From Thalassospira xiamenensis M-5 = DSM 17429 (GTDB lineage: Bacteria > Pseudomonadota > Alphaproteobacteria > Rhodospirillales > Thalassospiraceae), in assembly GCF_000300235.2 (NCBI RefSeq), contig NZ_CP004388.1:1-64000 (forward strand): a stretch of DNA of 64,000 bases. The letters are read 5' to 3'. This document shows, piece after piece, positions 50,107 to 61,513 of the stretch; within the stretch, counting starts at the first letter, position 1; each line of letters begins with the position of its first letter. The position numbers and the translations under genes were made by a program. The notes under the pieces are model-generated. The model worked only from the letters and a program-made list of their open reading frames with translations. It searched no databases and was not told where the DNA came from.

Positions 50107-50646
50107 ATGCATGACGACATGATCCGGCGGATAGAACCGCTGATCCCGGCCCTTCGGCGATATGCGCGTGCCCTTTGCGGTGATCGCGCGCAGGCCGATG
50201 ATCTGGTGCAGGATTGTCTGGAACGCGCCATCAGCCGCTGGCACCAGCGCCGCGACGATGGCAACACACGCACATGGATGTTTACCATCCTGCATAATAT
50301 AGCGGTCAATTACTGGCGCCAAAACCGGTATCGCGGACCGCATATCGCTCTTGATGATACGGTCGAAACCGCATTTGCCCATGACGGCACACAGGAAAAC
50401 AGCCTGCATTATCAGGATGTGATGGGCGCGATTGCAACCCTTCCCGATGATCAGCGCAGCATTCTGCTGCTGGTATCGATCGAAGATCTGTCCTATGCAG
50501 AAACGGCAAAGGTGCTGGATATACCGTTAGGGACGGTTATGTCGCGTCTGTCACGCGGGCGAGAAAGATTGCGCCAGATTCTGGATGGTGACAGGCGGAA
50601 CAACGGGGATCGTCAAAGCACCCCAAATTTGCGGAGGGTCAAATGA
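50107..50646 (+). CDS. ECF-type RNA polymerase sigma factor
   Basis: A 179-aa sigma-70 family protein with only regions 2 and 4: ALCGDRAQADDLVQDCLERA (region 2.1-2.2), NTRTWMFTILHNIAVNYWRQ (2.3-2.4), and LPDDQRSILLLVSIEDLSYA followed by VLDIPLGTVMSRLSRGRERL (4.1-4.2). It would redirect RNA polymerase to stress promoters. The frame extends upstream; the ATG at 50107 fits ECF N-termini. Its stop overlaps the anti-sigma gene by 4 nt. Confidence 0.92.
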   Translation: MHDDMIRRIEPLIPALRRYARALCGDRAQADDLVQDCLERAISRWHQRRDDGNTRTWMFTILHNIAVNYWRQNRYRGPHIALDDTVETAFAHDGTQENSLHYQDVMGAIATLPDDQRSILLLVSIEDLSYAETAKVLDIPLGTVMSRLSRGRERLRQILDGDRRNNGDRQSTPNLRRVK

Positions 50647-51515
50647 GCCACAGCCCCATTTCAGAAGACGATCTGCATGCTTTTGTTGATGGTGCGCTTG
50701 ATGGGGCGCGCCACGATGCGGTGGCGGCCTATATCGCGCAGCATCCCGATATTGCCAGACGGGTTGATGCCTATGCCCGGCATCGCGACCTGATGCGCGT
50801 GGCTTTTGCCCCGGTGGCTGATGAACCGGTGCCATCGCAATTGAATTTGCATCACCTGATCGAAAACCGCCGTCATGACGGCAAGTCGGTAACCGATCAC
50901 CGTCAGGATGGATTTCAGGGCGGGAATGCGGTCGGCCGGATTGCGTGGTTTGGCGGTTGGCAGGGAGCGGCAGCCGCGATTGTTTTGCTGTGTGCTGGTG
51001 GCGGGGCCGGATGGGGATTGCACGGATTTGTGCAAAATCCCGATGTGCCGGTTTTGACGGCATTGTCGGCGTCTGAAGGGATCGGTGCTTTAGCACGCGA
51101 GGCATCGGCCAGCTATGTCGCCTATGCCCGAGATCGCAACCGGCCGGTCGAAATCCGGGCGGATAAAACCGATGATTTGCTGCGCTGGATCAGTGATCGG
51201 GTCGGAATGAATTTGCATGTACCCGATCTGACGGCGGATGGATACCGGTTTATGGGCGGGCGGGTTGTCGCTACCGATCACGGCCCGGCGGCAATGCTGA
51301 TGTATGATGATGATCAGGGGGTGCGTCTGGTGATGCTGGCCCGACCGATGCAGGCTGACCAGAATGCCCCGATGCAGGAACATCATGCCGATGGTGTCAC
51401 CGGTTTTTCCTGGGCATCGATGGGCACGGGTTACAGTGTGGTCGGACCGCTTTCCGATGACCTCTTGCACCCGGTCGCCGATCAAATGCGCAAACAGCTA
51501 ACAACCCCGGCATAG
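50643..51515 (+). CDS. transmembrane anti-sigma factor
   Basis: A 290-aa protein. The cytoplasmic N-terminus starts SPISEDDLHAFVDGALDGAR and runs VAAYIAQHPDIARRVDAYAR, the zinc-less anti-sigma helix pattern. A TM helix spans about residues 109-128 (GAAAAIVLLCAGGGAGWGL), and a periplasmic domain of about 160 residues ends the protein. It is coupled by ATGA to the ECF gene, so it should sequester that sigma factor until a periplasmic signal arrives. Confidence 0.87.
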   Translation: MSHSPISEDDLHAFVDGALDGARHDAVAAYIAQHPDIARRVDAYARHRDLMRVAFAPVADEPVPSQLNLHHLIENRRHDGKSVTDHRQDGFQGGNAVGRIAWFGGWQGAAAAIVLLCAGGGAGWGLHGFVQNPDVPVLTALSASEGIGALAREASASYVAYARDRNRPVEIRADKTDDLLRWISDRVGMNLHVPDLTADGYRFMGGRVVATDHGPAAMLMYDDDQGVRLVMLARPMQADQNAPMQEHHADGVTGFSWASMGTGYSVVGPLSDDLLHPVADQMRKQLTTPA

Positions 51516-51536
51516 GCCGGGACGGGTTGACGAATA

Positions 51537-51573
51537 CCGGATGCCGGACTGTGTAAAACGGTCCGGCATCCGG
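51537..51573. terminator. 13-bp hairpin between convergent genes
   Basis: Perfect stem CCGGATGCCGGAC (51537-51549) / GTCCGGCATCCGG (51561-51573) with an 11-nt loop, between the anti-sigma stop and the convergent Usp stop. No T run; probably a shared terminator-like structure. Confidence 0.5.
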
Positions 51574-51639
51574 GCCGGTGATAGAGGCCAGAACAGGGCG
51601 CTTAGCAACGACTGCGTTCGCTGCTGCCCGATCAGTCAT

Positions 51640-52494
51640 TTAGCGGAACATCATTACCGGCACATGGCAGGACCGAACCATTTCGGTGGTGGTGCTGCCG
51701 ATGATCAGGTTGCGGATGCGCGAATGGCCGTATGCGCCCATGATCAGAAGGTCGATGCCATCCGCCTCGATCCGGTTTTTGATCACGTCTTCGGGTTCAC
51801 CGGCCTCGAAACCGGCGTCAACATCGTATCCTGCCTTGCGCAAAATGGTCGCCGCGTCATCAAGCTTTTCCTGAAGGCTATCTGTTGGTTTGCCAACGCA
51901 CAGCAAGACGCACGGAAGTCCGGTAAACAGCTTGCCACCCGCAATGTGGCGCACGGCCTTCATCGCACTTTCGCCGCCGTCAAACGCAATCAGGAACTTG
52001 TTGATCGGCTTGAATGCGCGCGATGCGACCAGAACCGGTTTGGTCGCAGACCGGACAACCCGTTCAAGATTTGACCCCAGATGCAGTTTGGCAAAATCGG
52101 CGGCCTCGCCCCGCTTGCCAATGATGATCAGGTCGGCATCGCCTTCAAACTCGCCAATTGCATCAATCAGATCGCCATGACGAAGCTTGGAGGTAACGGA
52201 TGAAAGTCCGGCTTCTTCAAGGCCCGATTTGGCTTCTTCAAGCAACAGCCGCCCGCGTTTTAGCTCTAGCTTGGCCTTTTGTTCATCAAGGTCGGCCAGT
52301 TCCTGCAAAAGTGCGCTACGTGCACCAAGTTTGAGGTTACCACTAAGGTCGGCGGGTTCGGAGCCCACGCCGCGACGGCCCAGCACATGCATCAGCTCAA
52401 CCGATGCCTCGGTGCGTTCCGCCACCCAGCAGGTCAGGTCGCGAACGCTTTGCGAATAGCTCGATCCGTCGATCAGTGCGATCAGATGTGTCAT
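51640..52494 (-). CDS. tandem-domain universal stress protein
   Basis: A 284-aa protein with two Usp domains. The first (residues 1-150) starts HLIALIDGSSYSQSVRD and has LIIIGKRGEAADFAKLHLGS; the second (about 165-284) has KFLIAFDGGESAMKAV and LLIMGAYGHSRIRNLIIGSTT with the ATP-binding G-x2-G-x9-G-S/T pattern. It lies 15 nt after the SulP gene and is probably co-transcribed, as seen for other SulP-Usp pairs. It may regulate the transporter. Confidence 0.9.
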   Translation of the reverse strand: MTHLIALIDGSSYSQSVRDLTCWVAERTEASVELMHVLGRRGVGSEPADLSGNLKLGARSALLQELADLDEQKAKLELKRGRLLLEEAKSGLEEAGLSSVTSKLRHGDLIDAIGEFEGDADLIIIGKRGEAADFAKLHLGSNLERVVRSATKPVLVASRAFKPINKFLIAFDGGESAMKAVRHIAGGKLFTGLPCVLLCVGKPTDSLQEKLDDAATILRKAGYDVDAGFEAGEPEDVIKNRIEADGIDLLIMGAYGHSRIRNLIIGSTTTEMVRSCHVPVMMFR

Positions 52495-52509
52495 TGATCG
52501 TCCCCTTCC

Positions 52510-54000
52510 CTAATGGCCCATCAGGCGTTCAAAAGCGCCGGGCTTGTCATGTATGGCCAGTTTATCGACAATTGTTTCGCTGGCTTCATTGAGACCGATC
52601 AATTCGACTTCGGCCCCTTCACGGCGGAATTTCAGCACGACCATATCAAGGGCCGCAACACTTGAAATGTCCCAGATATGCGCATGGCTGACATCAATCG
52701 TGACCTTGTCCAGCGCTTCCTTGAAATTGAATGCCGCGGTGAAATCATCGGCAGAGGCAAAGAAAACCTGCCCTTCGACGTTATAGGTCCGATGCGTACC
52801 GTCTTGTGAAAGTGTGCTGGACACGCGGAAAATCTGCGAAATCTTCCACGCAAAGAAAATGCCGGACAGCAAAACCCCGATCAAAACGCCAATCGCAAGG
52901 TTATGGGTCGCGACGACCGTTACCACGGTTGCCAGCATCACGATGGACGAGCTTCTCGGATGGTCACGAAGGTTTTTGATCGAGGACCAACTGAATGTTC
53001 CGATCGAGACCATGATCATGATCGCAACAAGGGCTGCCATCGGAATGATGCTGACGATATCGCTTAACACGACGATCATGAAAAGCAGGAAAACCCCGGC
53101 AACAAAGGTCGATAAACGTCCGCGCCCGCCCGATTTCACATTGATCACGGATTGCCCGATCATCGCGCAGCCCGCCATGCCGCCGATAAAGCCGGTGGCG
53201 GTATTGGCAATGCCCTGGCCGATGCATTCGCGGTTCTTGTTGGACGGTGTATCGGTCAGATCATCGACGATCTGGGCCGTCATCAGACTTTCGAGCAAAC
53301 CGACAACCGCAACAGCCGCCGAATAGGGCAGAATGATCATCAGGGTTTCAAGGTTCAGCGGAATGTCGGGGATCAGGAAGACCGGCAGGGTCGAAGGCAG
53401 TTCGCCCATATCACCCACGGTTCGCAGATCGGCATTGATAAACAGCGAAATCACCGTCAGTACAACGATACAGACCAAGGGTGACGGGATTGCTTTGGTA
53501 ATGCGCGGGAACAGATAGATAATGGCAAGTCCGCCCGCAACCATCACATAAGTCACCCAGGTGACATTGGTCAATTCGGGCAACTGTGCCATGAAAATCA
53601 GGATGGCCAAGGCGTTGACAAAACCGGTCATCACGGATTTAGAGACAAACCGCATGACATAACCCAGCCGAAGCAATCCGGCCCCGATCTGTAACAACCC
53701 GGCCAATACGGTAGCCGCCAGCAGATATTCAAGACCATAATCGCGCACGAGCGTAACCATAAGTACAGCAGTCGCGGCGGTCGCGGCTGAAATCATGCCC
53801 GGTCGCCCGCCGACAATTGCGGTAATCACGGCAATCGAGAAGGACGCATAAAGTCCGATCTTCGGGTCGACCCCGGCAATGATCGAAAAGGCGATGGCCT
53901 CGGGGATCAGGGCAAGGGCAACGACAATCCCGGCGAGGATATCGCCGCGAATATTGCCAAACCATTCGGTCCGCAATTGCGGAAGGAAATCGGTGTTCAC
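52510..54000 (-). CDS. SulP family anion transporter with STAS domain
   Basis: A 496-aa inner-membrane transporter: about 12 hydrophobic segments ([40 protein letters not shown]) followed by a C-terminal STAS domain ([20 protein letters not shown]). The family carries sulfate, bicarbonate or other anions with sodium or protons; the substrate is not evident. The frame opens with TTG at 54033, but the GTG at 54000 has TGGAG upstream and gives the usual N-terminus. Confidence 0.9.
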   Translation of the reverse strand: MNTDFLPQLRTEWFGNIRGDILAGIVVALALIPEAIAFSIIAGVDPKIGLYASFSIAVITAIVGGRPGMISAATAATAVLMVTLVRDYGLEYLLAATVLAGLLQIGAGLLRLGYVMRFVSKSVMTGFVNALAILIFMAQLPELTNVTWVTYVMVAGGLAIIYLFPRITKAIPSPLVCIVVLTVISLFINADLRTVGDMGELPSTLPVFLIPDIPLNLETLMIILPYSAAVAVVGLLESLMTAQIVDDLTDTPSNKNRECIGQGIANTATGFIGGMAGCAMIGQSVINVKSGGRGRLSTFVAGVFLLFMIVVLSDIVSIIPMAALVAIMIMVSIGTFSWSSIKNLRDHPRSSSIVMLATVVTVVATHNLAIGVLIGVLLSGIFFAWKISQIFRVSSTLSQDGTHRTYNVEGQVFFASADDFTAAFNFKEALDKVTIDVSHAHIWDISSVAALDMVVLKFRREGAEVELIGLNEASETIVDKLAIHDKPGAFERLMGH

Positions 54001-54033
54001 AGGCTTAACTCCAGTCTCGCAGTCCGCCAGCAA

Positions 54034-54295
54034 TCCGGCAGACGGGTTTCTGTTATATGATCAGGGAATAAAAAGTGGGGCGGAAAGCTGTTTCGTCACT
54101 GCCACGCGATAACATCGGCGCTGTTGATACAGCCCGGTCGCAAGCAGGAATTATCGAAACAGTTCTTACATCGGCCCCGTGTCCGTCAAAGGATAAACAA
54201 GTTTTGCTGCGTCGCAACGCAGCCTATTTAAAGGAATTCCAGAACCGGCACAACCAACAATATTGGAAGGCTGCGGGTAAAGTGCTGTGATCCAA
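54034..54295. other. upstream region of sulP, no supported gene
   Basis: Holds the sulP-usp promoter region and a 71-codon GTG frame (54075-54290) without Shine-Dalgarno or family likeness. Nothing else recognised. Confidence 0.4.
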
Positions 54296-54299
54296 CGTA

Positions 54300-54331
54300 A
54301 AAGACCCCGCTTAAATCAAAGCGGGGTCTTT
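54300..54331 (-). terminator. intrinsic terminator of acs (minus strand)
   Basis: 13-bp stem AAAGACCCCGCTT (54300-54312) / AAGCGGGGTCTTT (54319-54331), loop AAATCA, followed on the minus strand by a short U run; 28 nt past the acs stop. Confidence 0.85.
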
Positions 54332-54358
54332 GTGCATCAACAGGTTGGGCCTGAAATT

Positions 54359-56305
<1,947 letters not shown>

Positions 56306-56839
56306 ATGTGGCCTCTTGTTCGTTTCCTGTTGTCTGTACGTTCGCACCGGTTACCTGCCCGCTGAAAGGTCTTTGGGCCGGTGCGATATTCTTGTGCGTT
56401 TCAGGTACCGGTTTTCGCAGTCGCAATAACTGGTGCGGGACAACCGAACGGGCGATACAAGATCATCCGGTCGATATGGCGTAAATCGGTTCCTGTCGCT
56501 TGCGCCCTATGCTAGTGCGCTGATGGATTTCAGGGAATACAACTTAAGACGGGGGGCAAAATGGCGCGCAACTGCCGCGGCACCGTTCTGATTTCCCTGC
56601 CTTGCGTTTGGATGCATTGTTGCAACACAACCAATCCATCCCAGCAATCCTGTCTGGATGCTGACAAACGAGCATTCCCTGAAGTAGGTAATTGAAACAT
56701 AGTGATATTATTGCGATTTCGCCAGTCACGATCTGACGTTTTGCGACGTTTCACAGCGATATATCAAATCGGTTGCGTTCTGGATTTAATGGAACAAAAC
56801 AGATACAAAGAAATCAGGCTATAACCAAACGGTGGGAAT
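56306..56839. other. gap between acs and rmuC, no supported gene
   Basis: 534 nt between divergent genes. Expected to hold both promoters, but I found no clear -35/-10 pair and no repeats. ORFs in it are shadows without ribosome sites. Confidence 0.4.
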
Positions 56840-58300
56840 ATGGATCCGATCTCTCTTGCAGCGGGCGCAATTGCGGCACTTGTCGTCGCACTGGTTTTCA
56901 GTGTGCTGATGGTCAAACGCACCAAAGAAGCCGTGATGGCAGAGGCAGAGTCGCGAACCGCCCTGCTGGCAGCACAACTCGATCAGGTCGATGCAACCCG
57001 GCGTGAACTGGCAAACGAATTGGCAACCACGCGTAACCGGCTTTCCGAAGAATCCGAAAAGCGCGCCATTGCCGAAACCAGACTGGAAAAAGAGCGCGAA
57101 GCCACCACCGAAAAGCTCGCGATGCTTGATGATGCGCGCACCAAACTGCTTGATAGCTTCAAGGCATTGTCGTCTGACGCGCTTAAAGTCAACAATGACG
57201 AGTTCATGAAGCTGGCGCGTGAGAATTTCTCGCGCATGCAGGAAGGGGCCAAAGGCGATCTGGAAAAACGCCAGCAGGCCATCGACAGCCTCGTCAAACC
57301 GATTCAGGAACGTTTGCAGGCGTTTGATACCAAGGTCAATGAACTGGAAAATTCGCGCAAGGAAGCTTATGGCGAATTGCGCAATCAGGTCGGCCAGCTG
57401 GTTGAATCGCAAACCCGTCTGTCCAAGGAAACCCAGACGCTAAGCTCTGCCCTGCGGTCTAGTTCGTCGGTATCAGGCAAATGGGGTGAATTGCAGCTGC
57501 GCCGGATCGTTGAGCTGGCCGGCATGCTCAAACATTGCGATTTCGAAGAACAGGTGCATTTCAATACCGACGAAGGCGCGCAGAAGCCCGATATGGTCAT
57601 TCATCTGCCGGGTGGTAAAAACATCGTCGTCGATGCCAAGGCCCCGACATCGGCCTATCTTGAGGCGATCGATGAAAAGCACGACGACATCCGTCGCGAG
57701 GCCCTGATGGGCACCTATGTGACCAATGTGCGCAAGGTGATTTCCGACCTGTCAAAAAAATCCTATTGGAAATCGGTCGATTCGCCCGAATTTGTTGTTC
57801 TGTTTCTGCCGGGCGAAAGCTTCTTTTCGGCGGCCCTTGAACGCGATCCCCGCCTGATCGAAGACAGCTTCCGCGATGGTGTCATTCTGGCGACCCCGAC
57901 AACCTTGTTGGGACTTCTGAAGGCGGTGGCCTATGGCTGGCGTCAGGAAGCCCTGGCCGAAAATGCCCGCGATATCAGCGAAATCGGTCAGCAGCTTTTT
58001 GATCGTCTGGGGACCCTTGCCAAAAACTTTGCCTTGATGGGCAAGTCGCTTGAAAGCACGGTCAAAAACTACAACAAGACTCTTGGCACGCTTGAAGGAA
58101 CGGTTCTGGTTTCAGCGCGCAAGCTCAAGGAAAAGCATATCGTTGCCGACGACCGCGCCATCGAAGAACCACTTCATGCTGAAACCCATGTGCGTGAAAT
58201 CACCAAAACCGAATTGCTTGGCGCACCTTCTGATGTTTTGACGGCCCAAACCGATGATGATGACGATGAAACGCCCCATACCGGTACCGATCATGGCTGA
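56840..58300 (+). CDS. rmuC: DNA recombination protein RmuC
   Basis: A 486-aa protein with an N-terminal TM helix (residues about 3-22), a long coiled coil (about 30-170) and the RmuC PD-(D/E)xK-like domain: GKWGELQLRRIVELAGMLKH, KPDMVIHLPGGKNIVVDAKAP (split here as one family segment) and FVVLFLPGESFFSAAL. RmuC limits inversions between short repeats. The acidic C-terminus (DDDDDET) is variable. It precedes def by 125 nt. Confidence 0.93.
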   Translation: MDPISLAAGAIAALVVALVFSVLMVKRTKEAVMAEAESRTALLAAQLDQVDATRRELANELATTRNRLSEESEKRAIAETRLEKEREATTEKLAMLDDARTKLLDSFKALSSDALKVNNDEFMKLARENFSRMQEGAKGDLEKRQQAIDSLVKPIQERLQAFDTKVNELENSRKEAYGELRNQVGQLVESQTRLSKETQTLSSALRSSSSVSGKWGELQLRRIVELAGMLKHCDFEEQVHFNTDEGAQKPDMVIHLPGGKNIVVDAKAPTSAYLEAIDEKHDDIRREALMGTYVTNVRKVISDLSKKSYWKSVDSPEFVVLFLPGESFFSAALERDPRLIEDSFRDGVILATPTTLLGLLKAVAYGWRQEALAENARDISEIGQQLFDRLGTLAKNFALMGKSLESTVKNYNKTLGTLEGTVLVSARKLKEKHIVADDRAIEEPLHAETHVREITKTELLGAPSDVLTAQTDDDDDETPHTGTDHG

Positions 58301-58357
58301 GTTGCACGTTAATCGCGTTAATATGGGGCTGTTGCTTGACTAAGCTGCGACGAAACC

Positions 58358-58386
58358 TTATCTCGAAGCGCTGATTTCGCTATAAT
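58358..58386 (+). promoter_or_regulatory. candidate promoter of def
   Basis: Consensus -10 TATAAT (58381-58386) with a poor -35 TTATCT (58358-58363) at 17 nt, 39 nt before the def start. Confidence 0.4.
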
Positions 58387-58425
58387 GCGATGAACGCATA
58401 GATTTCCAGACCGGACAGAAGACAC

Positions 58426-58944
58426 ATGGCCCTGCGCGACATTCTCATTGTTCCCGACCCCCGCCTTAAGCAGGAATGCGAAGAGGTGGCACAGGTGAAT
58501 GACGAAATCCGTGAATTGCTCGATGACATGCTTGAAACCATGTATGCGGCACCGGGTATCGGCCTTGCCGCGCCCCAGATCGGCGTGATGAAGCGTGTGG
58601 TTGTCATGGATGTGTCCGATGACAAGGAAAAGCCCCAGCCGCTGAAACTCGTGAACCCGGAAATCATCTGGGAATCCGAGGATACATCTGTCTATCAGGA
58701 AGGCTGCCTGTCGATCCCGGAACAATATGCCGATGTCGAACGCCCTGCCGAAGTTGGCCTGCGCTATCTGGATGAAAACGGCAAGGAGCATGAAATTGAG
58801 GCCGACGGCCTTCTCGCAACCTGCATCCAGCATGAACTTGATCACCTTGATGGCATTCTGTTCACGGATTATCTCAGTGCGCTTAAGCGCAATATGATCC
58901 TGAAAAAGGTGCAGAAGCTGCAAAAGACGAAAAAGTCTGCCTGA
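58426..58944 (+). CDS. def: peptide deformylase
   Basis: Removes the formyl group from nascent N-termini. The 172-aa metalloenzyme has the three motifs GIGLAAPQIGV, EGCLSIP (Cys ligand) and QHELDHLDG (HExxH). It starts MALRDILIVPDPRLKQECEE. It is followed by a hairpin at 58968-58989 and a minus-strand gene that separates it from fmt. Confidence 0.96.
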   Translation: MALRDILIVPDPRLKQECEEVAQVNDEIRELLDDMLETMYAAPGIGLAAPQIGVMKRVVVMDVSDDKEKPQPLKLVNPEIIWESEDTSVYQEGCLSIPEQYADVERPAEVGLRYLDENGKEHEIEADGLLATCIQHELDHLDGILFTDYLSALKRNMILKKVQKLQKTKKSA

Positions 58945-58967
58945 GTCGATCAGTTTTCAGTCTTAAG

Positions 58968-58990
58968 AAGGGCCGTATGATCGGCCCTTT
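58968..58990. terminator. terminator of def, shared with convergent gene
   Basis: AAGGGCCG (58968-58975) / CGGCCCTT (58982-58989) with loop TATGAT, followed on the plus strand by T-CATTTT. It abuts the stop of the convergent gene at 58990. Confidence 0.7.
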
Positions 58991-60030
58991 CATTTTGCGC
59001 GCGGTTTGAGGGAGCCGATATCCATTCCGATGATCCAGCCTTCGCGTTTGCGGATGATCGGGCGATCAGGCAGATATTCGGGATGTTTGCCATCGGCAAT
59101 GCGGATCAGTCCCAGGGCTCCGACCAGCGCATCAAACGCATCGTCCTTGCCCTCGTCAGGGCCGAAACCTGATTTGATGTCGGCCACAACTGCGGTGTTT
59201 ATTTCAATTCCATTTCCCACGGCATAGTCGATCAGGGCCGCAATAGCCAGAGTACGGCTTTTATGATTTGATTTGGTCACCTCATCAATACCGAGCCAGC
59301 CATAGATTTCACCGGGATAGGTTTCAATCAGGGTTACGCCGTTCTGTTGGCAGCATGTCGAAATATCACCGGTAAAGGGCCATATGTTAAATCCATCGCG
59401 ATAGCCGGGAATGATCAGATGTTCGAGCCCGTGCAACATTGCTTTGCCAACCTGATTGGCACCAAGGGTCCAGAAAGACGGGCAGGCGGCGGGGCGGTGA
59501 TAGGTGGCCCCTTCGCACAGGCGATAAAGCTTATCAAAGCTTGATACACCAAGGGCATCTACAAGATGTCCACGCTTTACACTGCCTTTTACGCGGGCTG
59601 TTTTGGGATAGAACGGTCTGTGATGGGTGATTTCGTCCGGGTTTGTGCAGACGTCGGAAAAGCTATCCCATTTGCCAGTGAAAATAATATCCAGCAAAGA
59701 TTTAAAATCTTGAATATTTGCGCCATCATACCAGTGATCGACAAAGCCGACCGGCATATCAAGACCAAGCCAAAGGGCGTGGTCCCGACCGTATTGTGAA
59801 AGTGACTGGCGAAACTGGTTTAACAGTCCGACCGGCTCGATCGCATAAATCAGCCACCCGGATGTATTGCGGCGTGCTTTGGCGACCCATCGGGATTTGG
59901 CAGATATGCTCCAGTCTGCATGCCATATATGTTCGACCGGGTATTTGCGCGGCTCGGGAAAGGCTTGGCTTGTCATTTCCGCAAGATAGCGCCAAATTGC
60001 CGACCAGTAATCGAAAAATACCCCCGACAT
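58990..60030 (-). CDS. DUF429-like predicted nuclease-fold protein
   Basis: A 346-aa cytoplasmic protein. The pattern WLGLDMPVGF, then LIETYPGEIYGWLG, and FGPDEGKDDAFDALVGALGL (acidic residues in an RNase H-like arrangement) resembles DUF429. The first 18 residues before an internal ATG at 59976 may not be translated. It reads against def and fmt and has no functional link to them. The molecular role is unknown. Confidence 0.6.
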   Translation of the reverse strand: MSGVFFDYWSAIWRYLAEMTSQAFPEPRKYPVEHIWHADWSISAKSRWVAKARRNTSGWLIYAIEPVGLLNQFRQSLSQYGRDHALWLGLDMPVGFVDHWYDGANIQDFKSLLDIIFTGKWDSFSDVCTNPDEITHHRPFYPKTARVKGSVKRGHLVDALGVSSFDKLYRLCEGATYHRPAACPSFWTLGANQVGKAMLHGLEHLIIPGYRDGFNIWPFTGDISTCCQQNGVTLIETYPGEIYGWLGIDEVTKSNHKSRTLAIAALIDYAVGNGIEINTAVVADIKSGFGPDEGKDDAFDALVGALGLIRIADGKHPEYLPDRPIIRKREGWIIGMDIGSLKPRAK

Positions 60031-60051
60031 TGTGATGAATGGACGTGACCG

Positions 60052-60981
60052 ATGACCAAGCTGCGCATTGCCTTTATGGGAACTCCGGATTTTGCCCTTG
60101 TGGCGTTAAAGCAACTGGTCGCAGCCGGTCATGATATTGTCTGCGTCTATTCCCAGCCGCCACGCCCGGCCGGTCGCGGGCAAAAGGAAACGCCGACCCC
60201 GGTTCATGCATGGGCGCAAGAACAGGGGATCGAGGTCCGCACGCCTGTTTCCCTGAAATCAGATGACCAGAAACAGGCCTTTGCCGACCTTGATCTTGAT
60301 GTTGCGGTGGTCGCGGCCTATGGCCTGATCCTGCCAAAGGCTATTCTCGATGCGCCGAAATATGGCTGCCTGAACATCCACGCGTCTCTTCTGCCGCGCT
60401 GGCGTGGTGCGGCCCCGATCCAGCGCGCCATACTGGCGGGGGATGACAAGACCGGTGTGACCATCATGCAGATGGATGTCGGGCTTGATACCGGTGACAT
60501 GCTGTTGGTCGGTGATATTCCGATCACGTCCGAAACTTATGCCAATGCCCTGCATGACGATCTTGCCGAGCTGGGGGGCAAACTGATTGTCGAGGCGCTT
60601 GAAAAGCTTCCGGTCGGTGGATTCCGGGCAACCAAACAGCCTGAAGACGGCGTGACCTACGCTGCCAAGCTTGAAAAATCCGAGGCAAAGCTTGATTTCA
60701 CCGATGATGCTGCGGCACTTGAACGCAAGATCCGCGCATTTACCCCATGGCCGGGTGCCTATTTCGAATTTGGCAAGGAACGTATCAAGCTGCAGGCCGC
60801 CATCGTTACCGACCAGACCGGTCCGGCGGGCACCATCCTTGACGATAATCTGACGATTGCGTGCGGCACCGGTGCATTGCGCCCGACCCGCATTCAACGG
60901 CCGGGCAAGGCAGTTATGGATACCGATGCGGTGTTGCGCGGCTATGACAAGCTTGCCAAGGGCGTGGTTTTACAGGGCTAA
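60052..60981 (+). CDS. fmt: methionyl-tRNA formyltransferase
   Basis: Formylates initiator Met-tRNA. The 309-aa protein starts LRIAFMGTPDFALVALKQL and has the formyl-THF site with LNIHASLLPRWRGAAPIQRA and TGVTIMQMDVGLDTGDML. The C-terminal OB-like domain follows. The ATG at 60052 is 21 nt from the divergent DUF429-like gene. A GNAT gene starts 4 nt after its stop. Confidence 0.95.
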   Translation: MTKLRIAFMGTPDFALVALKQLVAAGHDIVCVYSQPPRPAGRGQKETPTPVHAWAQEQGIEVRTPVSLKSDDQKQAFADLDLDVAVVAAYGLILPKAILDAPKYGCLNIHASLLPRWRGAAPIQRAILAGDDKTGVTIMQMDVGLDTGDMLLVGDIPITSETYANALHDDLAELGGKLIVEALEKLPVGGFRATKQPEDGVTYAAKLEKSEAKLDFTDDAAALERKIRAFTPWPGAYFEFGKERIKLQAAIVTDQTGPAGTILDDNLTIACGTGALRPTRIQRPGKAVMDTDAVLRGYDKLAKGVVLQG

Positions 60982-60985
60982 GTCC

Positions 60986-61501
60986 ATGGAAATGGTATTC
61001 GACATTCGCAAAGCCACTAACCGGGACGGCGATCAAATCGCAATCCTGATTGATGCGGTCTTTGCTGACTATCCCGGTTGTATCTTTGACCGTGCGGGCG
61101 AGTTTCCTGAACTTGATGCGATTGCCGATGATTTCACCGCCGGGAATGGTTGTATCTGGGTTGTCGAGGGGGATGGGCGTGTTTTGGGATGCCTTGGCAT
61201 CAAATACGATCCGGCGCAAAAGCAGGCGGAATTGCACAAGGTCTATCTGGATCGTGCCACCCGCGGGCAGGGCGTTGCACAACGCATGCTGACAAAGGCG
61301 CTTGATTGGCTGGTGCAAACCCATCCTGATTGCACCGAACTTGTCCTGTGGACCGATACACGGTTTGAAGCCGGACATCGCTTTTATGAAAAATGCGGGT
61401 TCACCCGAACTGGCGAAACCCGCATTCTTGATGATCTTAGTGCCTCGTCGGAATACCGGTTCAAAGCTCCACCGAACGATGTTCTGCTTCGGATTACCTG
61501 A
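60986..61501 (+). CDS. GNAT family N-acetyltransferase
   Basis: A 171-aa acetyltransferase. VFDIRKATNRDGDQIAILID opens the fold; the acetyl-CoA loop is LDRATRGQGVAQRMLTKALD (R-x2-G-x-G/A), and HRFYEKCGFTRTGET is motif B. The start at 60986 gives the normal length; a longer frame reaches into fmt. Substrate unknown. It is probably translated from the fmt transcript. Confidence 0.87.
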   Translation: MEMVFDIRKATNRDGDQIAILIDAVFADYPGCIFDRAGEFPELDAIADDFTAGNGCIWVVEGDGRVLGCLGIKYDPAQKQAELHKVYLDRATRGQGVAQRMLTKALDWLVQTHPDCTELVLWTDTRFEAGHRFYEKCGFTRTGETRILDDLSASSEYRFKAPPNDVLLRIT

Positions 61502-61513
61502 CCGTTTGCGAAC

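Noticed and set aside
54075..54290. 71-codon frame upstream of sulP
   Set aside because: GTG start without ribosome site, located in the expected sulP promoter region, with no recognisable features.
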